From Phaeobacter sp. CECT 5382 (GTDB taxonomy: Bacteria > Pseudomonadota > Alphaproteobacteria > Rhodobacterales > Rhodobacteraceae), in NCBI RefSeq assembly GCF_001457775.1, contig NZ_CYSG01000003.1, forward strand, positions 285,774 through 349,773: a DNA stretch of 64,000 nt, written 5' to 3'. The notes under the pieces were generated by a model. That model was not told the origin of the DNA. It did not search any database and saw nothing but the letters and a program-made list of their open reading frames with translations. Shown here in pieces: positions 54,727-63,806 of this stretch. Position numbers and translations under genes: made by a program. Positions within the stretch are counted from its first letter, which is position 1. Each line of letters begins with the position of its first letter.

Positions 54727-55487
54727 TGACGCAGAAACCCGATCTGAAACTAACCGAAGGCTCATCAGGCCTGCGCATTGAGAAGCTGCGTAAGAGCTAT
54801 CGCAAAAAAGTCGTGATCCGCGATGTGTCGATCTCTCTGGATCGCGGTGAAGTGGTGGCGCTGCTGGGCCCCAATGGCTCCGGCAAAACCACCAGTTTTT
54901 ATGCGATTGCCGGATTGATTTTTCCCGAGGCCGGCACCGTCACCATAGACGGGCAAAACGTCACCACCCTGCCGATGTATCGTCGCGCCCGTCTGGGTAT
55001 TGGCTACCTGCCCCAGGAGATGTCGATCTTTCGCGGCCTCTCGGTCGAAGACAATATTATGGCTGTGCTTGATATCGCGGTAAAACACGAACATCGTCGC
55101 CGTGAGCGTCTGGAAGAGCTGCTATCGGATTTCTCAATCGAACATCTGCGCCGCGCCCCGGCACTGGCGCTATCTGGGGGCGAACGTCGCCGCGTTGAAA
55201 TTGCCCGCTGCCTGGCAGCAGACCCCAAATATCTGCTTTTGGATGAACCCTTTGCCGGTGTTGACCCGATTTCAGTTGGCGACATCCGCCATCTTGTTGC
55301 CGACCTGAAAAAGCGTGGCATCGGAGTTCTGATCACAGACCACAATGTCCGCGAGACGCTCGAAATCGTCGATCGCGCCTATATCTTGCACGACGGTCAG
55401 GTGCTGATGTCCGGCAGTCCTGCAGAGGTGGTTGAAAACGAAAATGTGCGCCGCGTCTATCTGGGCGACAATTTTCGCATCTCCTGA
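54726..55487 (+). CDS. lptB: LPS export ABC transporter ATP-binding protein LptB
   Basis: A 253-aa ABC ATPase that powers LPS extraction with LptF and LptG. Walker A is GPNGSGKTT (48-56), the signature is LSGGERRR (149-156) and Walker B ends [11 protein letters not shown] (170-180). LptF and LptG are not in the window. It ends the rnd-kdsD-lptCAB run; rpoN does not follow, unlike in E. coli. Confidence 0.96.
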   Translation: MTQKPDLKLTEGSSGLRIEKLRKSYRKKVVIRDVSISLDRGEVVALLGPNGSGKTTSFYAIAGLIFPEAGTVTIDGQNVTTLPMYRRARLGIGYLPQEMSIFRGLSVEDNIMAVLDIAVKHEHRRRERLEELLSDFSIEHLRRAPALALSGGERRRVEIARCLAADPKYLLLDEPFAGVDPISVGDIRHLVADLKKRGIGVLITDHNVRETLEIVDRAYILHDGQVLMSGSPAEVVENENVRRVYLGDNFRIS

Positions 55488-55836
55488 ATCACCAATTCGC
55501 CAGCACGCCCAGTCACAATCAGAGCGCGACTAAACAGGTATGACAGGCATATCTTTTTGATCGGCGGATTGCCGACAGATTACCGGTAATTTCAGGTCAA
55601 TTTCCCGGACTTCCTTGTATCAATTTGACGGATCGCCATTGACTCTCTGCCGCCTTTGGCATCGAATTGAAGCATGGCAAAAGTGCAGTATGATGCAGAC
55701 CCAAAAACCGTCTTGGCGACAAGGCCCAAAGCGCTGCAGCCGACTGTTCTGCCTAATCCCCTAACCCAGGACTGACGACAACCCTCCGGGCTCGGCCCGG
55801 GCGGTGTTCTGGGTGGAATTTTGTGAAGGAGATAAC
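55488..55836. other. 349-bp leader of the hpf-ptsN genes
   Basis: This stretch contains no gene. It should hold the hpf promoter. A short hairpin CCGGGC/GCCCGG (loop TCG, 55786-55800) lies about 36 bp before the hpf ATG. A TGGCATCGAATTGAA (about 55659-55673) was compared with the sigma-54 consensus but lacks the TTGC element. Confidence 0.5.
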
Positions 55837-56412
55837 ATGCGTTATAAAATCAGCGGTAAACAAATCGACATTGGCGAAGCTTTGCAAACCCATGTTCAGA
55901 CCGAGCTGGGGACTGTCGTCGCGAAATATGCCGAACGCCCGACCGACGCGAATGTCGTCTTTTCCCGGTCGGCGCATGAATATGTTTGCGAAACAACCGT
56001 GCATCTGTCGACCGGGCTGACCGCTCAGGCCAAGGCGCATGCCACTGAAATCTATTCCGCTTTTGAAGGCTGCTGCGAAAAGATGGAAAAGCAGTTGCGC
56101 CGCTACAAGCGCCGATTGAAGGATCACCACCGCGAACGCAGCGAACCGGTTGAAATTCTCGGCGCCAGCTCGTATATCCTCGCCTCTGATGACGCGGATA
56201 CCGGAGCCGAGCCCGAAACCCTGCAGCCCATCATCGTGGCCGAAATGGAGACACGGATTCAATCCCTCTCTGTTGGTGAAGCCGTGATGCAGATGGAACT
56301 GGCAGGTGCCCCGGTGCTGGTATTCCGCAATGAAAGCAAAAACGGGTTGAACGTGGTATACCGGCGGGAAGATGGCAACATTGGTTGGATCGACCCGACA
56401 GTATCGGCCTAA
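55837..56412 (+). CDS. hpf: Ribosome hibernation promoting factor, long form
   Basis: A 191-aa protein that dimerises ribosomes during growth arrest. The N-terminal S30AE domain (1-100) begins YKISGKQIDIGEALQTHV. The long-form C-terminal domain has SVGEAVMQMELAGAPVLVF and VYRREDGNIGWIDP. AAGGAG lies 7 nt before the ATG. ptsN follows 39 bp after the stop, a common pair. Confidence 0.94.
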   Translation: MRYKISGKQIDIGEALQTHVQTELGTVVAKYAERPTDANVVFSRSAHEYVCETTVHLSTGLTAQAKAHATEIYSAFEGCCEKMEKQLRRYKRRLKDHHRERSEPVEILGASSYILASDDADTGAEPETLQPIIVAEMETRIQSLSVGEAVMQMELAGAPVLVFRNESKNGLNVVYRREDGNIGWIDPTVSA

Positions 56413-56451
56413 AAAGAGGTGCGCCACGGCACCTGAACGGAGCAGGTGACT

Positions 56452-56916
56452 ATGCAGATTTCCAGCATCCTTAAGCCGGAAGCGGTTCGGGCTATCGGAG
56501 CCGTGTCCAGCAAAAAGCGCTTGTTTCAGGAGATTGCCGAGGTAGCGCAAACATCCTACGGGCTTGCTGCGCAACACACTGTCGAGGCTCTTTTGGACAG
56601 AGAGAGCCTCGGCCCGACCGGGGTTGGCCATGGGGTGGCCCTGCCCCATGCCAGACTGCCCAACCTGACTGAGGTTTGTGGTGTTTTTCTGGTGCTGGAA
56701 AAGCCGCTGGATTTTGACTCGGTTGACCGCCAACCTGTTGATATCGCGTTTTCCCTTTTCGCCCCAGAAGATGCCGGTGTCGAGCATCTGAAGGCTTTGG
56801 CGCTGGTATCGCGCACCCTGCGGGAGCAGAGCTTTTGCACAAAATTGCGGGCAAACCATGATCCCGCAACATTGTTTACAATCCTGACCGAGACGCAGCC
56901 AGTTCAAGCTGCGTAG
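56452..56916 (+). CDS. ptsN: Nitrogen-regulatory PTS enzyme IIA (PtsN)
   Basis: A 154-aa regulatory phosphoprotein. The phospho-histidine is His66 in GVGHGVALPHARLP. The ATG at 56452 is chosen because GGAG stands about 9 nt upstream; the GTG at 56446 would sit too close to it. It lies after hpf, an order known from many proteobacteria, but rpoN is not present here. It probably senses the phosphorylation state of the nitrogen PTS. Confidence 0.95.
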   Translation: MQISSILKPEAVRAIGAVSSKKRLFQEIAEVAQTSYGLAAQHTVEALLDRESLGPTGVGHGVALPHARLPNLTEVCGVFLVLEKPLDFDSVDRQPVDIAFSLFAPEDAGVEHLKALALVSRTLREQSFCTKLRANHDPATLFTILTETQPVQAA

Positions 56917-57315
56917 ACGGGGCCGCATAGACAGAGCCGAGTAGGCAAATATGGCGCCAAGAAACTGCAATCGGCTCGCCGATCACGGGGCTCTCTCGCT
57001 CGTCGTTAGGCCTTTTAGTCAAAGATAAACTCCCGTTGAGCATGGCAGGGCTTTGCCTTTGGCGCGTCCTACTGCGGCACCGTGACCAGCACTCTTCTGG
57101 CCCTGCCCTCGTCAGTAGTGAAAATCGCAGCCATTCCAGGCAATTTTCAATCCCGTTTGCGGCACGTGCCCTCAGTGACCGTTACACCCACACCACAGCA
57201 GCCTTGCGACACCGCAATGCGCGATGCCATGCCCAAGCCGTTGTGGGGTTTAGTTAAACAAACGGCGCAGGAGCGCTCGCTTTACCCCTCTTGAGCCCCC
57301 CGATAGGAAAGCCGA
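56917..57315. other. 399-bp interval without a supported gene
   Basis: The stretch separates the convergent ptsN and sulfotransferase genes. Short frames occur (for example 57036-57257) without ribosome sites or motifs. No good terminator hairpin was found for either gene. Confidence 0.5.
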
Positions 57316-58746
57316 TCAGGATCGCCAGGGAGCAAAGCCAAAGGTGACATAGTCCCGCTGATAGAGGGTCCGCACCTGCTTTTCCAAATCTGCATCCCAA
57401 ATCTCATCCAACCGATAGGGCGTATCTGGCTGCGACACGGATACCTCGCCCGGCGTGTTTCGTCCAAGACGCTGCGCCAAAGTAGGCAAATCCTGCTGCA
57501 GCTCATCCTCGCGCAGCACGAGGTCCGGCGCGCCCAACTCGGCAAAGCCTGCGAGTGCCTGCGCCTGACTCGCCCAATCCGCGCTGATGCGTACCGAGGT
57601 CTGACCGGCAAGGTTGGCCTGCAGAAAGGTTAGAAACTGCCCAAAGGCCTCGCGGTGGTCCGCCTTGCTGTAGCTCGTATCCGGTTCTCCTTTGGGGATC
57701 GGCAGTTTGAACTGGCGTCGCAGGGTTTCACGGATGCTCCCAAAGCTGCCTGCGCCCTTCTGCAGGATCCGGTGACAGAAAACCGAATGAACACGCGCCG
57801 CCGGGTGTCGCAACACAGTGAAACTGCGGAACCCCGGATTGCCCCGCTTCCACTGGCGCAGCTGCTTCTGGTTCATCGCCGTGATAAGCCCCTCAGGCGC
57901 CACCTTGTCGAGGCCAGCCATCCAGGTCACCACTTCGGTCTCTGGACCACCCTTGATCGGCAGGTAAAGCAGCGGCGTCACCACACCGGCAACATACCCC
58001 GGTACTGCAGGCCCGCGACGGGGCTCAAAATTCGGTGTCCGGCCGAGATTGAACCGGTCCATTCCGGCCAGCGCCTCTGCCACTACGTCTGGGTTTTCGA
58101 CCTTAGACATGACCGGTGCCGGGTTTTGCCGTTTCAGCCCCTCATCCAGCCCGTCAAGCTGTGCGTCAACGCCAAGCCAACGCGCAAGACCATTCATCAC
58201 TTCAACACTTTGCAGGTCTTCATAGGCCAGATAGAAACCAGTCTGGCCGGATTTCTGCAGCCGGTTGAGCAGTGTGATCTGAAAATCCTGCAGCGCCTCT
58301 ACGTGTTCGGAAAACTCAGCGGCATCGAACCGCGCTTTTGCTTCCTTACGGCGCTTTACATCGGTCAATTTCCATTGACCTGTGGCCCGGGCTATTTTCC
58401 AGGAGACATAGCTGTCCAGCGGATTTCTGGTGAGGATGATCTTGGCGCAGCGCGGATCTTCCAGCGCCAGATCCAACACCCGCGGATCGTGATCGTGAAA
58501 ATAGCGAAACCCACCCAACACACCAGGGTCTGCTTTGATCTGCTTGATCAGACGGGCGGGATCCGCCTCGCGCATATCCTGCGTCACCCCCAGAATGTTG
58601 TCAGAATTCGGGTAGCCAATGAAATGCGGATTGAAGGCTTCACCATGGCAGCCTACCCCGTCAAAAGCATTCAGATTGGTTTCCAGAAAGTTGGACCCGG
58701 TCCGCATCTCGGCAAAAACGATGAAATAATCAAAGGCAGCGGTCAT
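57316..58746 (-). CDS. Two-domain sulfotransferase-like protein
   Basis: A 476-aa cytoplasmic protein with two sulfotransferase-like halves. The first (1-230) has the PAPS 5'-phosphate loop AEMRTGSNFLETNL (12-25) and the 3'-phosphate motif LTRNPLDSYVSWK (105-117), as in NodH-type carbohydrate sulfotransferases. The second (about 245-476) has FTVLRHPAARVHSVFCHRIL (309-328) but its first loop is not clear (YLPIKGGPET). It may transfer sulfate to a surface glycan. It follows the DUF5928/GT14 gene with 3 bp between them, so they are probably co-transcribed. Confidence 0.82.
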   Translation of the reverse strand: MTAAFDYFIVFAEMRTGSNFLETNLNAFDGVGCHGEAFNPHFIGYPNSDNILGVTQDMREADPARLIKQIKADPGVLGGFRYFHDHDPRVLDLALEDPRCAKIILTRNPLDSYVSWKIARATGQWKLTDVKRRKEAKARFDAAEFSEHVEALQDFQITLLNRLQKSGQTGFYLAYEDLQSVEVMNGLARWLGVDAQLDGLDEGLKRQNPAPVMSKVENPDVVAEALAGMDRFNLGRTPNFEPRRGPAVPGYVAGVVTPLLYLPIKGGPETEVVTWMAGLDKVAPEGLITAMNQKQLRQWKRGNPGFRSFTVLRHPAARVHSVFCHRILQKGAGSFGSIRETLRRQFKLPIPKGEPDTSYSKADHREAFGQFLTFLQANLAGQTSVRISADWASQAQALAGFAELGAPDLVLREDELQQDLPTLAQRLGRNTPGEVSVSQPDTPYRLDEIWDADLEKQVRTLYQRDYVTFGFAPWRS

Positions 58747-58749
58747 GGG

Positions 58750-60456
58750 TTATTTTCGCACCAAATAGGGTTTTCGAGGAGGCTTTGACATAGATACCGG
58801 CCCCTGATGCTCGACAGGAAAGTCGCCCATCAGATAGGGGTGCATCCCCTGGTTTTTGAGGTTCTGCAAGAACTGTCCGAACCCCGTGAGATTGACCATC
58901 GTCGGAGCCTCGCTCAAGTGGCGGGGCGTGAGTGGGCCCAATTCATCCAGAATGGTCTGCAGCGGTTCCATCGGGGCCTCGATGAATTCCGCCATGGTCC
59001 AGATCCGCACCCGCGCCTTGGTCTCCTGCGCGCGCAGGGCGTTCAACTGGCTTGCCTCGACCTGCTGCAATCTGGCGGCTTCACGGCGTAGCTCGGTGAA
59101 GTTTTGATTGGATCGGAACAGGGGAACCGCCCAGGCACCGCTGATGACCGAGATCTGCGCGTTAGGATCGCGCGCCAGCGTGTAGCGAATATCCTGACTA
59201 TCACGGGGGCCGTACTGAAAACACTGCCGCTCACCGCGGGTGTTCCAGATCAGATTGGTCAAAAAGCTATCGCAATTGTAGTCCCGCATTCTGGCACTGT
59301 CGGTCAGTCCCCCATTGATCATATGGCTGCCATCAGCCAGCTCTGCCCGCTCCGGTGCAAAGAGATGCCCATGCACCCGTGCGCCGGAGACCCGCGCAAG
59401 CCAGAATTCAAAATCTTCAAACAGTTCGGAGAACCCCTGAAACACCGAATATGGGTTCGAGGCTACCGAATTCGAAGCCCAATGCCAAGGGAAGCGGCCC
59501 TGCATATAAAGCCCTGGCCTGCCACGCGTACGCCGCTCCACCGCCTTGGCAAAGATTCTGTCTATCTTGCCTGGGTTTGGTTCGGTCTTCTTCATGGCCC
59601 CATCAGAGTCAGTCAAAAAGGCCTGATACAGACGATCTGCCCGTGACCAGATCTTGCGGGCAACGAAACAATCCGACCGGCGCAACAGCTGCAGGTGGTC
59701 ATCATAAAAGATATGGGGCTTGCCCTGGAAATCGAATTTTGACAGCGTCAGAGACCGGCTTTCGATATTGGTGGAATACTGCCGCGCCAGAGTTTGATAG
59801 TAGCTTTCGTCCGGGATCCAGACCTTCCGAAAATAGCGGTCATAAGTTGGCCGTTCCGGATCTTCCAGAATGGCTGAAAGCGTCTGTCGTGTCAGGCACC
59901 ACCATTGGCTGCCCATATGCGGCACCAGCCCGGCCGGGATCTGTCGCTTGACCCCAAGCCAGCGTTGCAGATCAACGTAGCGATCAAACAAACGGCGGTG
60001 CTTTTTCCAAGAGAATGGAAAGCGTAGCGTGAAGCGTTCAAAATCCAGGCCACCAACAGTCCAGGGCACATCTGCGGTTGTCGCACTCTCGATAAAGTCG
60101 GTACGCGGGCGCTCGGCAAGATAGTCCACGAGCTCCTGCACCGGTCTGAGCGGCAAACAGGACCCCGAGGACAGATAGACATGGCGCACTTCAGAAAATT
60201 CGCGCAGCATCAGCGCCGAGGCCGATTGCGAGGCGGCCACAATGCCCCAGGTGCCCCATTCGCAGCGATGCCGCTTGCAAAAGCGGATCAGCGGATCCGA
60301 TGCCAGTGACTGGCGGAATTTGCGGAAAGTCGCGCCATCAACGTTTCTGTCCACATGTACGACCACTGGGCAGCCACTGGCGGTCCAGTGGCGCGCGACG
60401 TCCTCGGCGCGTTCCAGCGCATTATGCACCAGCATGAGGATGCCAACCGTGCTCAT
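58750..60456 (-). CDS. GT14-like glycosyltransferase with DUF5928 C-terminus
   Basis: A 568-aa protein. The N-terminal 260 residues match core-2/I-branching (GT14) glycosyltransferases: VHVDRNVDGATF, CEWGTWGIVAASQSA, YLSSGSCLPLRP, GSQWWCLTRQTL and WIPDESYYQTL. The C-terminal half is the DUF5928-type region, which I recognise as typical of Rhodobacteraceae but whose role is not known. The ATG at 60456 overlaps the upstream GT2 stop by ATGA and is preferred over 60462. It likely adds a branch sugar or acts with the sulfotransferase on the same glycan. Confidence 0.82.
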   Translation of the reverse strand: MSTVGILMLVHNALERAEDVARHWTASGCPVVVHVDRNVDGATFRKFRQSLASDPLIRFCKRHRCEWGTWGIVAASQSASALMLREFSEVRHVYLSSGSCLPLRPVQELVDYLAERPRTDFIESATTADVPWTVGGLDFERFTLRFPFSWKKHRRLFDRYVDLQRWLGVKRQIPAGLVPHMGSQWWCLTRQTLSAILEDPERPTYDRYFRKVWIPDESYYQTLARQYSTNIESRSLTLSKFDFQGKPHIFYDDHLQLLRRSDCFVARKIWSRADRLYQAFLTDSDGAMKKTEPNPGKIDRIFAKAVERRTRGRPGLYMQGRFPWHWASNSVASNPYSVFQGFSELFEDFEFWLARVSGARVHGHLFAPERAELADGSHMINGGLTDSARMRDYNCDSFLTNLIWNTRGERQCFQYGPRDSQDIRYTLARDPNAQISVISGAWAVPLFRSNQNFTELRREAARLQQVEASQLNALRAQETKARVRIWTMAEFIEAPMEPLQTILDELGPLTPRHLSEAPTMVNLTGFGQFLQNLKNQGMHPYLMGDFPVEHQGPVSMSKPPRKPYLVRK

Positions 60457-61463
60457 GCCCAATTGCCTTTTGACATCAGCCCGAGAATTTCCAACTGCCG
60501 CCAGTTGATGTATTTTTCACTCCATTTGCACCAGAGCTCCGGCTGGTCTTTCAACGCTTCGGCATAGGCAATGTATTCGCGCGACTGGGCGTAGTGCTGC
60601 CCACGCGCCAGCTCCTCGGCGGCTTTGGTACCAAGGGTGTCCAGGAATTTGGTATGCAACAGCGCGCCGCATGCCTTTTCGCCGCCATTGGTTTCATAGA
60701 CCTGGTTCAAACCCCGTGGCAGCAGCGAATGGGTTGAGCTGACATAGGCATAGCGACGATCCCATTTCACCAACGGTATCTTGTTCAGCGCCGGGGCCTG
60801 TTTTGGCTGGTCGGCAAAAAAGACCCGTGCGCGCGGACCACCCTGGATCCACAGATTCCCATACATCGGGTTGCGGCTGATGGTGTAGTTGCCGCTGTCA
60901 AACCAGTTGGCGATCTCCAGCGGGTTCTGTCCGGCCTGATAGGGCGTCTCATCAATCCGACCCTTGGGATAGACATCAATCAGCATCGCCGAGAAACTTC
61001 GGATGGAAGAGTTTTCCAGCCAGTCCGTCAGGGCGCGAATGGGGCGGGTATCACAGAACGGGTAGATGAAGAACTCATCCGGATCCACCACCAGAACCCA
61101 ATGTCCATGCGCATACTTGCGCTTGAGATAGTTCATCCAGTCAACGCCAAAATGCGACTTCGCATAGCTGGCATTGGTCTGCCACAGAGAGACGTCGCGC
61201 ATCCCTTTCAGATACTGCGCCGTGCCATCTTGCGATCCGTTGTCGACAAACAGAAAGTGATCGACACCCAGCTTGCGATAATAGTCGAGAAAATACGGCA
61301 GGCGGATTTGCTCGTTGCGCATCGTTGACACCAGCAGAATATCACTGGGGCGGATGCGGTCCGTATTGTCCTGAAGACTGCGTAGTTCGCTGGATTTTCG
61401 CACAGCCCGGATCAGCCGACGCTTTCGCCGTAGCCGCATGCGATATGACTGCCAAATTTTCAC
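60453..61463 (-). CDS. Glycosyltransferase family 2-like protein (paralog 1)
   Basis: A 336-aa GT-A enzyme. After a basic N-terminal tail (MKIWQSYRMRLRRKRRLIRA), DILLVSTMRNEQIRLPYFLD, FLFVDNGSQDGTAQYL and the metal motif VVDPDEFF (126-133) follow. The second half has PLVKWDRRYAYVSSTHSLLP and a C-terminal WRQLEILGLMSKGNW. It is clearly related to the gene at 61685-62743. It is the first of three genes ending in the sulfotransferase. Confidence 0.87.
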   Translation of the reverse strand: MKIWQSYRMRLRRKRRLIRAVRKSSELRSLQDNTDRIRPSDILLVSTMRNEQIRLPYFLDYYRKLGVDHFLFVDNGSQDGTAQYLKGMRDVSLWQTNASYAKSHFGVDWMNYLKRKYAHGHWVLVVDPDEFFIYPFCDTRPIRALTDWLENSSIRSFSAMLIDVYPKGRIDETPYQAGQNPLEIANWFDSGNYTISRNPMYGNLWIQGGPRARVFFADQPKQAPALNKIPLVKWDRRYAYVSSTHSLLPRGLNQVYETNGGEKACGALLHTKFLDTLGTKAAEELARGQHYAQSREYIAYAEALKDQPELWCKWSEKYINWRQLEILGLMSKGNWA

Positions 61464-61684
61464 GAGCCTGCCCTTACGATACCCAATTCTGGCCTCTGAT
61501 ACCCGCTTATTATAGTCTTGTAGCGCTTAATACGGTGTTTCGATGAGACGCGATATGCAGGATATTGTTTCCCTATCAGGAACAATACGGACTGCAACAG
61601 GGGAGGTAAACAGATTGTTTCCCACCGAATCATGCGGCACCAACTTACCTTCCGGCCTACACGTCCCGCCCCATCAGGCAGGTC

Positions 61685-62743
61685 TCACACCCAGTCGCCG
61701 CGGGTCATCAGCCCCAAAGCCTCGAGCTGCTGCCAGTCGCGATACCGAACCGAGTCTGCGCACCATAGATCCGGATCCGCGATCAGGCTATCATAGTAGG
61801 CATCATAGCGATCTGCATGGGTAAAATGCTGCCGCCGCTGCTTTTCTTCGGCAGATTTGGCGATCACACCACCCAAAAACTTGCTGTGAAGCAAAACCCC
61901 CGAGGGCAAGCGTGATCGCGCGTCAAACACCCGGTTCAAACTCTGTGGCAAGGCAACATGCGTGGAGCTGACATAGGCAAACCTGCGATCCCATCGCACC
62001 AGCGGCACTTTGTGCAGATGCGGCGCGTGCTCCGGCTCCTGTGCAAAAAACACCCGTTTTCGCGCCCCACCCCGGATAGAGATATTGCGATAGCGAGCTT
62101 GGCGCTCCCAGGTATAGCCCTGCGCATCAAACCAATTGAGCTGCACGAAAGGATCCGTTCCAGCCACATAGGGCACCGCACCAATCGCGCCCTTCGGATA
62201 CATATCCAGCATCATCGCACCAAAGGCTCGTTGCCCTTGCTGATCCAGCCAGGTCGTGAGCTCATGAAGGCTGCGCTGGTCCACATGGGGATAGGTCAGG
62301 ATTTCATCGGCATCCACAGTCAGACACCAATGGCCATGACCATAGCGCATCAGCAGCCAGCCAGCCCAGTCGACACCAAACCGGCTATCGCGGTAACTGG
62401 CCTTGGTCTCCCAAAGCGAAACATCTGGTTGCGTCGCAAGAAAGGCGGTGCTGCCATCGGTGCTGCCATTATCCACGATCAAAAAGTGAGACACGCCCAG
62501 GTCGCGATAGTACTGTAAAAAATGCGGCAGCCGGGTGATTTCATTGCGCAAGACTGCGACCAACAAGATATCCTGCGCCCGGATATCCGAGGTTCGGTCA
62601 GCACACGGGGTCAACTGATGACGGGCCCGCAGGCACCGCCACATCAGGCGTCGTCGTTTCAGGCGCAACCGATAGCGCGCAGACCAGCTTTGTGGTGCCC
62701 AGCCCTGCGATGTTAGAGCAGCTGCGCTGGCACCCTTGCTCAC
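61685..62743 (-). CDS. Glycosyltransferase family 2-like protein (paralog 2)
   Basis: A 352-aa paralog of the preceding GT. The same blocks occur in order: DILLVAVLRNEITRLPHFLQ, FLIVDNGSTDGST, VDADEI, PLVRWDRRFAYVSSTHVALP and the terminal WQQLEALGLMTRGDW. The start is inferred to be the GTG at 62743, which has GAGG upstream and lies just after the galE stop; a longer frame to 62791 runs into galE. It is separated from paralog 1 by 221 bp, so it forms a transcription unit with galE. Confidence 0.83.
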   Translation of the reverse strand: MSKGASAAALTSQGWAPQSWSARYRLRLKRRRLMWRCLRARHQLTPCADRTSDIRAQDILLVAVLRNEITRLPHFLQYYRDLGVSHFLIVDNGSTDGSTAFLATQPDVSLWETKASYRDSRFGVDWAGWLLMRYGHGHWCLTVDADEILTYPHVDQRSLHELTTWLDQQGQRAFGAMMLDMYPKGAIGAVPYVAGTDPFVQLNWFDAQGYTWERQARYRNISIRGGARKRVFFAQEPEHAPHLHKVPLVRWDRRFAYVSSTHVALPQSLNRVFDARSRLPSGVLLHSKFLGGVIAKSAEEKQRRQHFTHADRYDAYYDSLIADPDLWCADSVRYRDWQQLEALGLMTRGDWV

Positions 62744-62744
62744 A

Positions 62745-63728
62745 TCAGGCCTCGTAATGGCCCGTCTGGTGCCATTTCCAGGCATCGGCAATCATCGCCT
62801 CCAGGCTGGAGCGCCCAGGTTGCCAGCCAAGATCGGTGATCGCGCGGGTCGAGCCCGAGACCAGCTTGGTACAATCCCCGGCCCGGCGCGGGCCCTCATT
62901 GCAGGGCACGGCACGACCTGTGACAGCTTCAGCCTTATCCATGACTTCGCGCACCGAAAACCCGGAGCCGGTACCCAGATTAAAGACCTCAGAGCCTTTG
63001 TCGGCCTCGAGCCATTTCAACCCCAGCACATGAGCATCCACCAGGTCGCAGACATGCACATAATCGCGAATGCAGGTGCCATCGGGCGTGTCATAATCAG
63101 TACCAAAGATCGTCAGCGCGTCGCGCTTGCCATCAATGGCATCCAGGACCAGCGGCACCAGATGGGTTTCGGGCCGATGGAACTCTCCCACCTCGGCCTC
63201 GGGGTCGGCACCTGCCACGTTAAAATAGCGAAAAATCACCGATCGCAGCCCATGTGCCGCACCAAAATCCTTGAGAATATCCTCAACTGCCCGCTTGGAG
63301 GCCCCATAGGCGTTCAGCGGCAACTGCGGCGTGTTCTCATCAAGCACCACATTGTCATGTTCACCATAGGTGGCGCAGGTCGAGGAAAAGACGAAATCCA
63401 GACAGCCCGCAGCGACGGCAGCTTCGATCAAATTCAGAGACCCGCCGGTATTATTAGCCCAATAGCGCCCTGGCTCGCTCATCGCTTCGCCGACCTGGCT
63501 GAGTGCAGCAAAATGCATCACCGCAACCGGTTTGTGTTTTGCAAAAACCTCGTCAAGACGGGCGCGATCCTGCAGGTCTCCCTTCTCGAAGGGGCCAAAC
63601 TTCACCGCATCCTGCCATCCGGTCACCAGATTGTCGAATGTCACAGGCGTATAGCCTGCTGCTTTCAATGCCTTACAGGCATGCGAGCCAATGTAGCCGG
63701 CGCCCCCGGTCACCAATACTGTCGTCAC
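62745..63728 (-). CDS. galE: UDP-glucose 4-epimerase
   Basis: A 327-aa extended SDR that interconverts UDP-glucose and UDP-galactose. NAD motif VTGGAGYIGSH (6-16), SSTCATYG (115-122) and the catalytic Tyr141/Lys145 in YGASK are intact. GTDYDTPDGTCIRDYVHV is characteristic of GalE. It lies after galU and before a GT2 gene on the same strand, so the galactose or related donor probably feeds the adjacent glycosyltransferases. Confidence 0.95.
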   Translation of the reverse strand: MTTVLVTGGAGYIGSHACKALKAAGYTPVTFDNLVTGWQDAVKFGPFEKGDLQDRARLDEVFAKHKPVAVMHFAALSQVGEAMSEPGRYWANNTGGSLNLIEAAVAAGCLDFVFSSTCATYGEHDNVVLDENTPQLPLNAYGASKRAVEDILKDFGAAHGLRSVIFRYFNVAGADPEAEVGEFHRPETHLVPLVLDAIDGKRDALTIFGTDYDTPDGTCIRDYVHVCDLVDAHVLGLKWLEADKGSEVFNLGTGSGFSVREVMDKAEAVTGRAVPCNEGPRRAGDCTKLVSGSTRAITDLGWQPGRSSLEAMIADAWKWHQTGHYEA

Positions 63729-63806
63729 CTCAAAGATCCTCTTTGCAATCGCATGTCCCGGCAGCGATCAGGGTTCCATTTCCCAAATAATCAAATTGCA
63801 GCCCTA

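Noticed and set aside
55659..55673. Possible sigma-54 promoter before hpf
   Set aside because: TGGCA is present but the -12 element TTGC is not; too weak to annotate.
57036..57257. Short plus-strand frame between ptsN and the sulfotransferase gene
   Set aside because: No ribosome site, no homology-like pattern, overlaps another similar frame.
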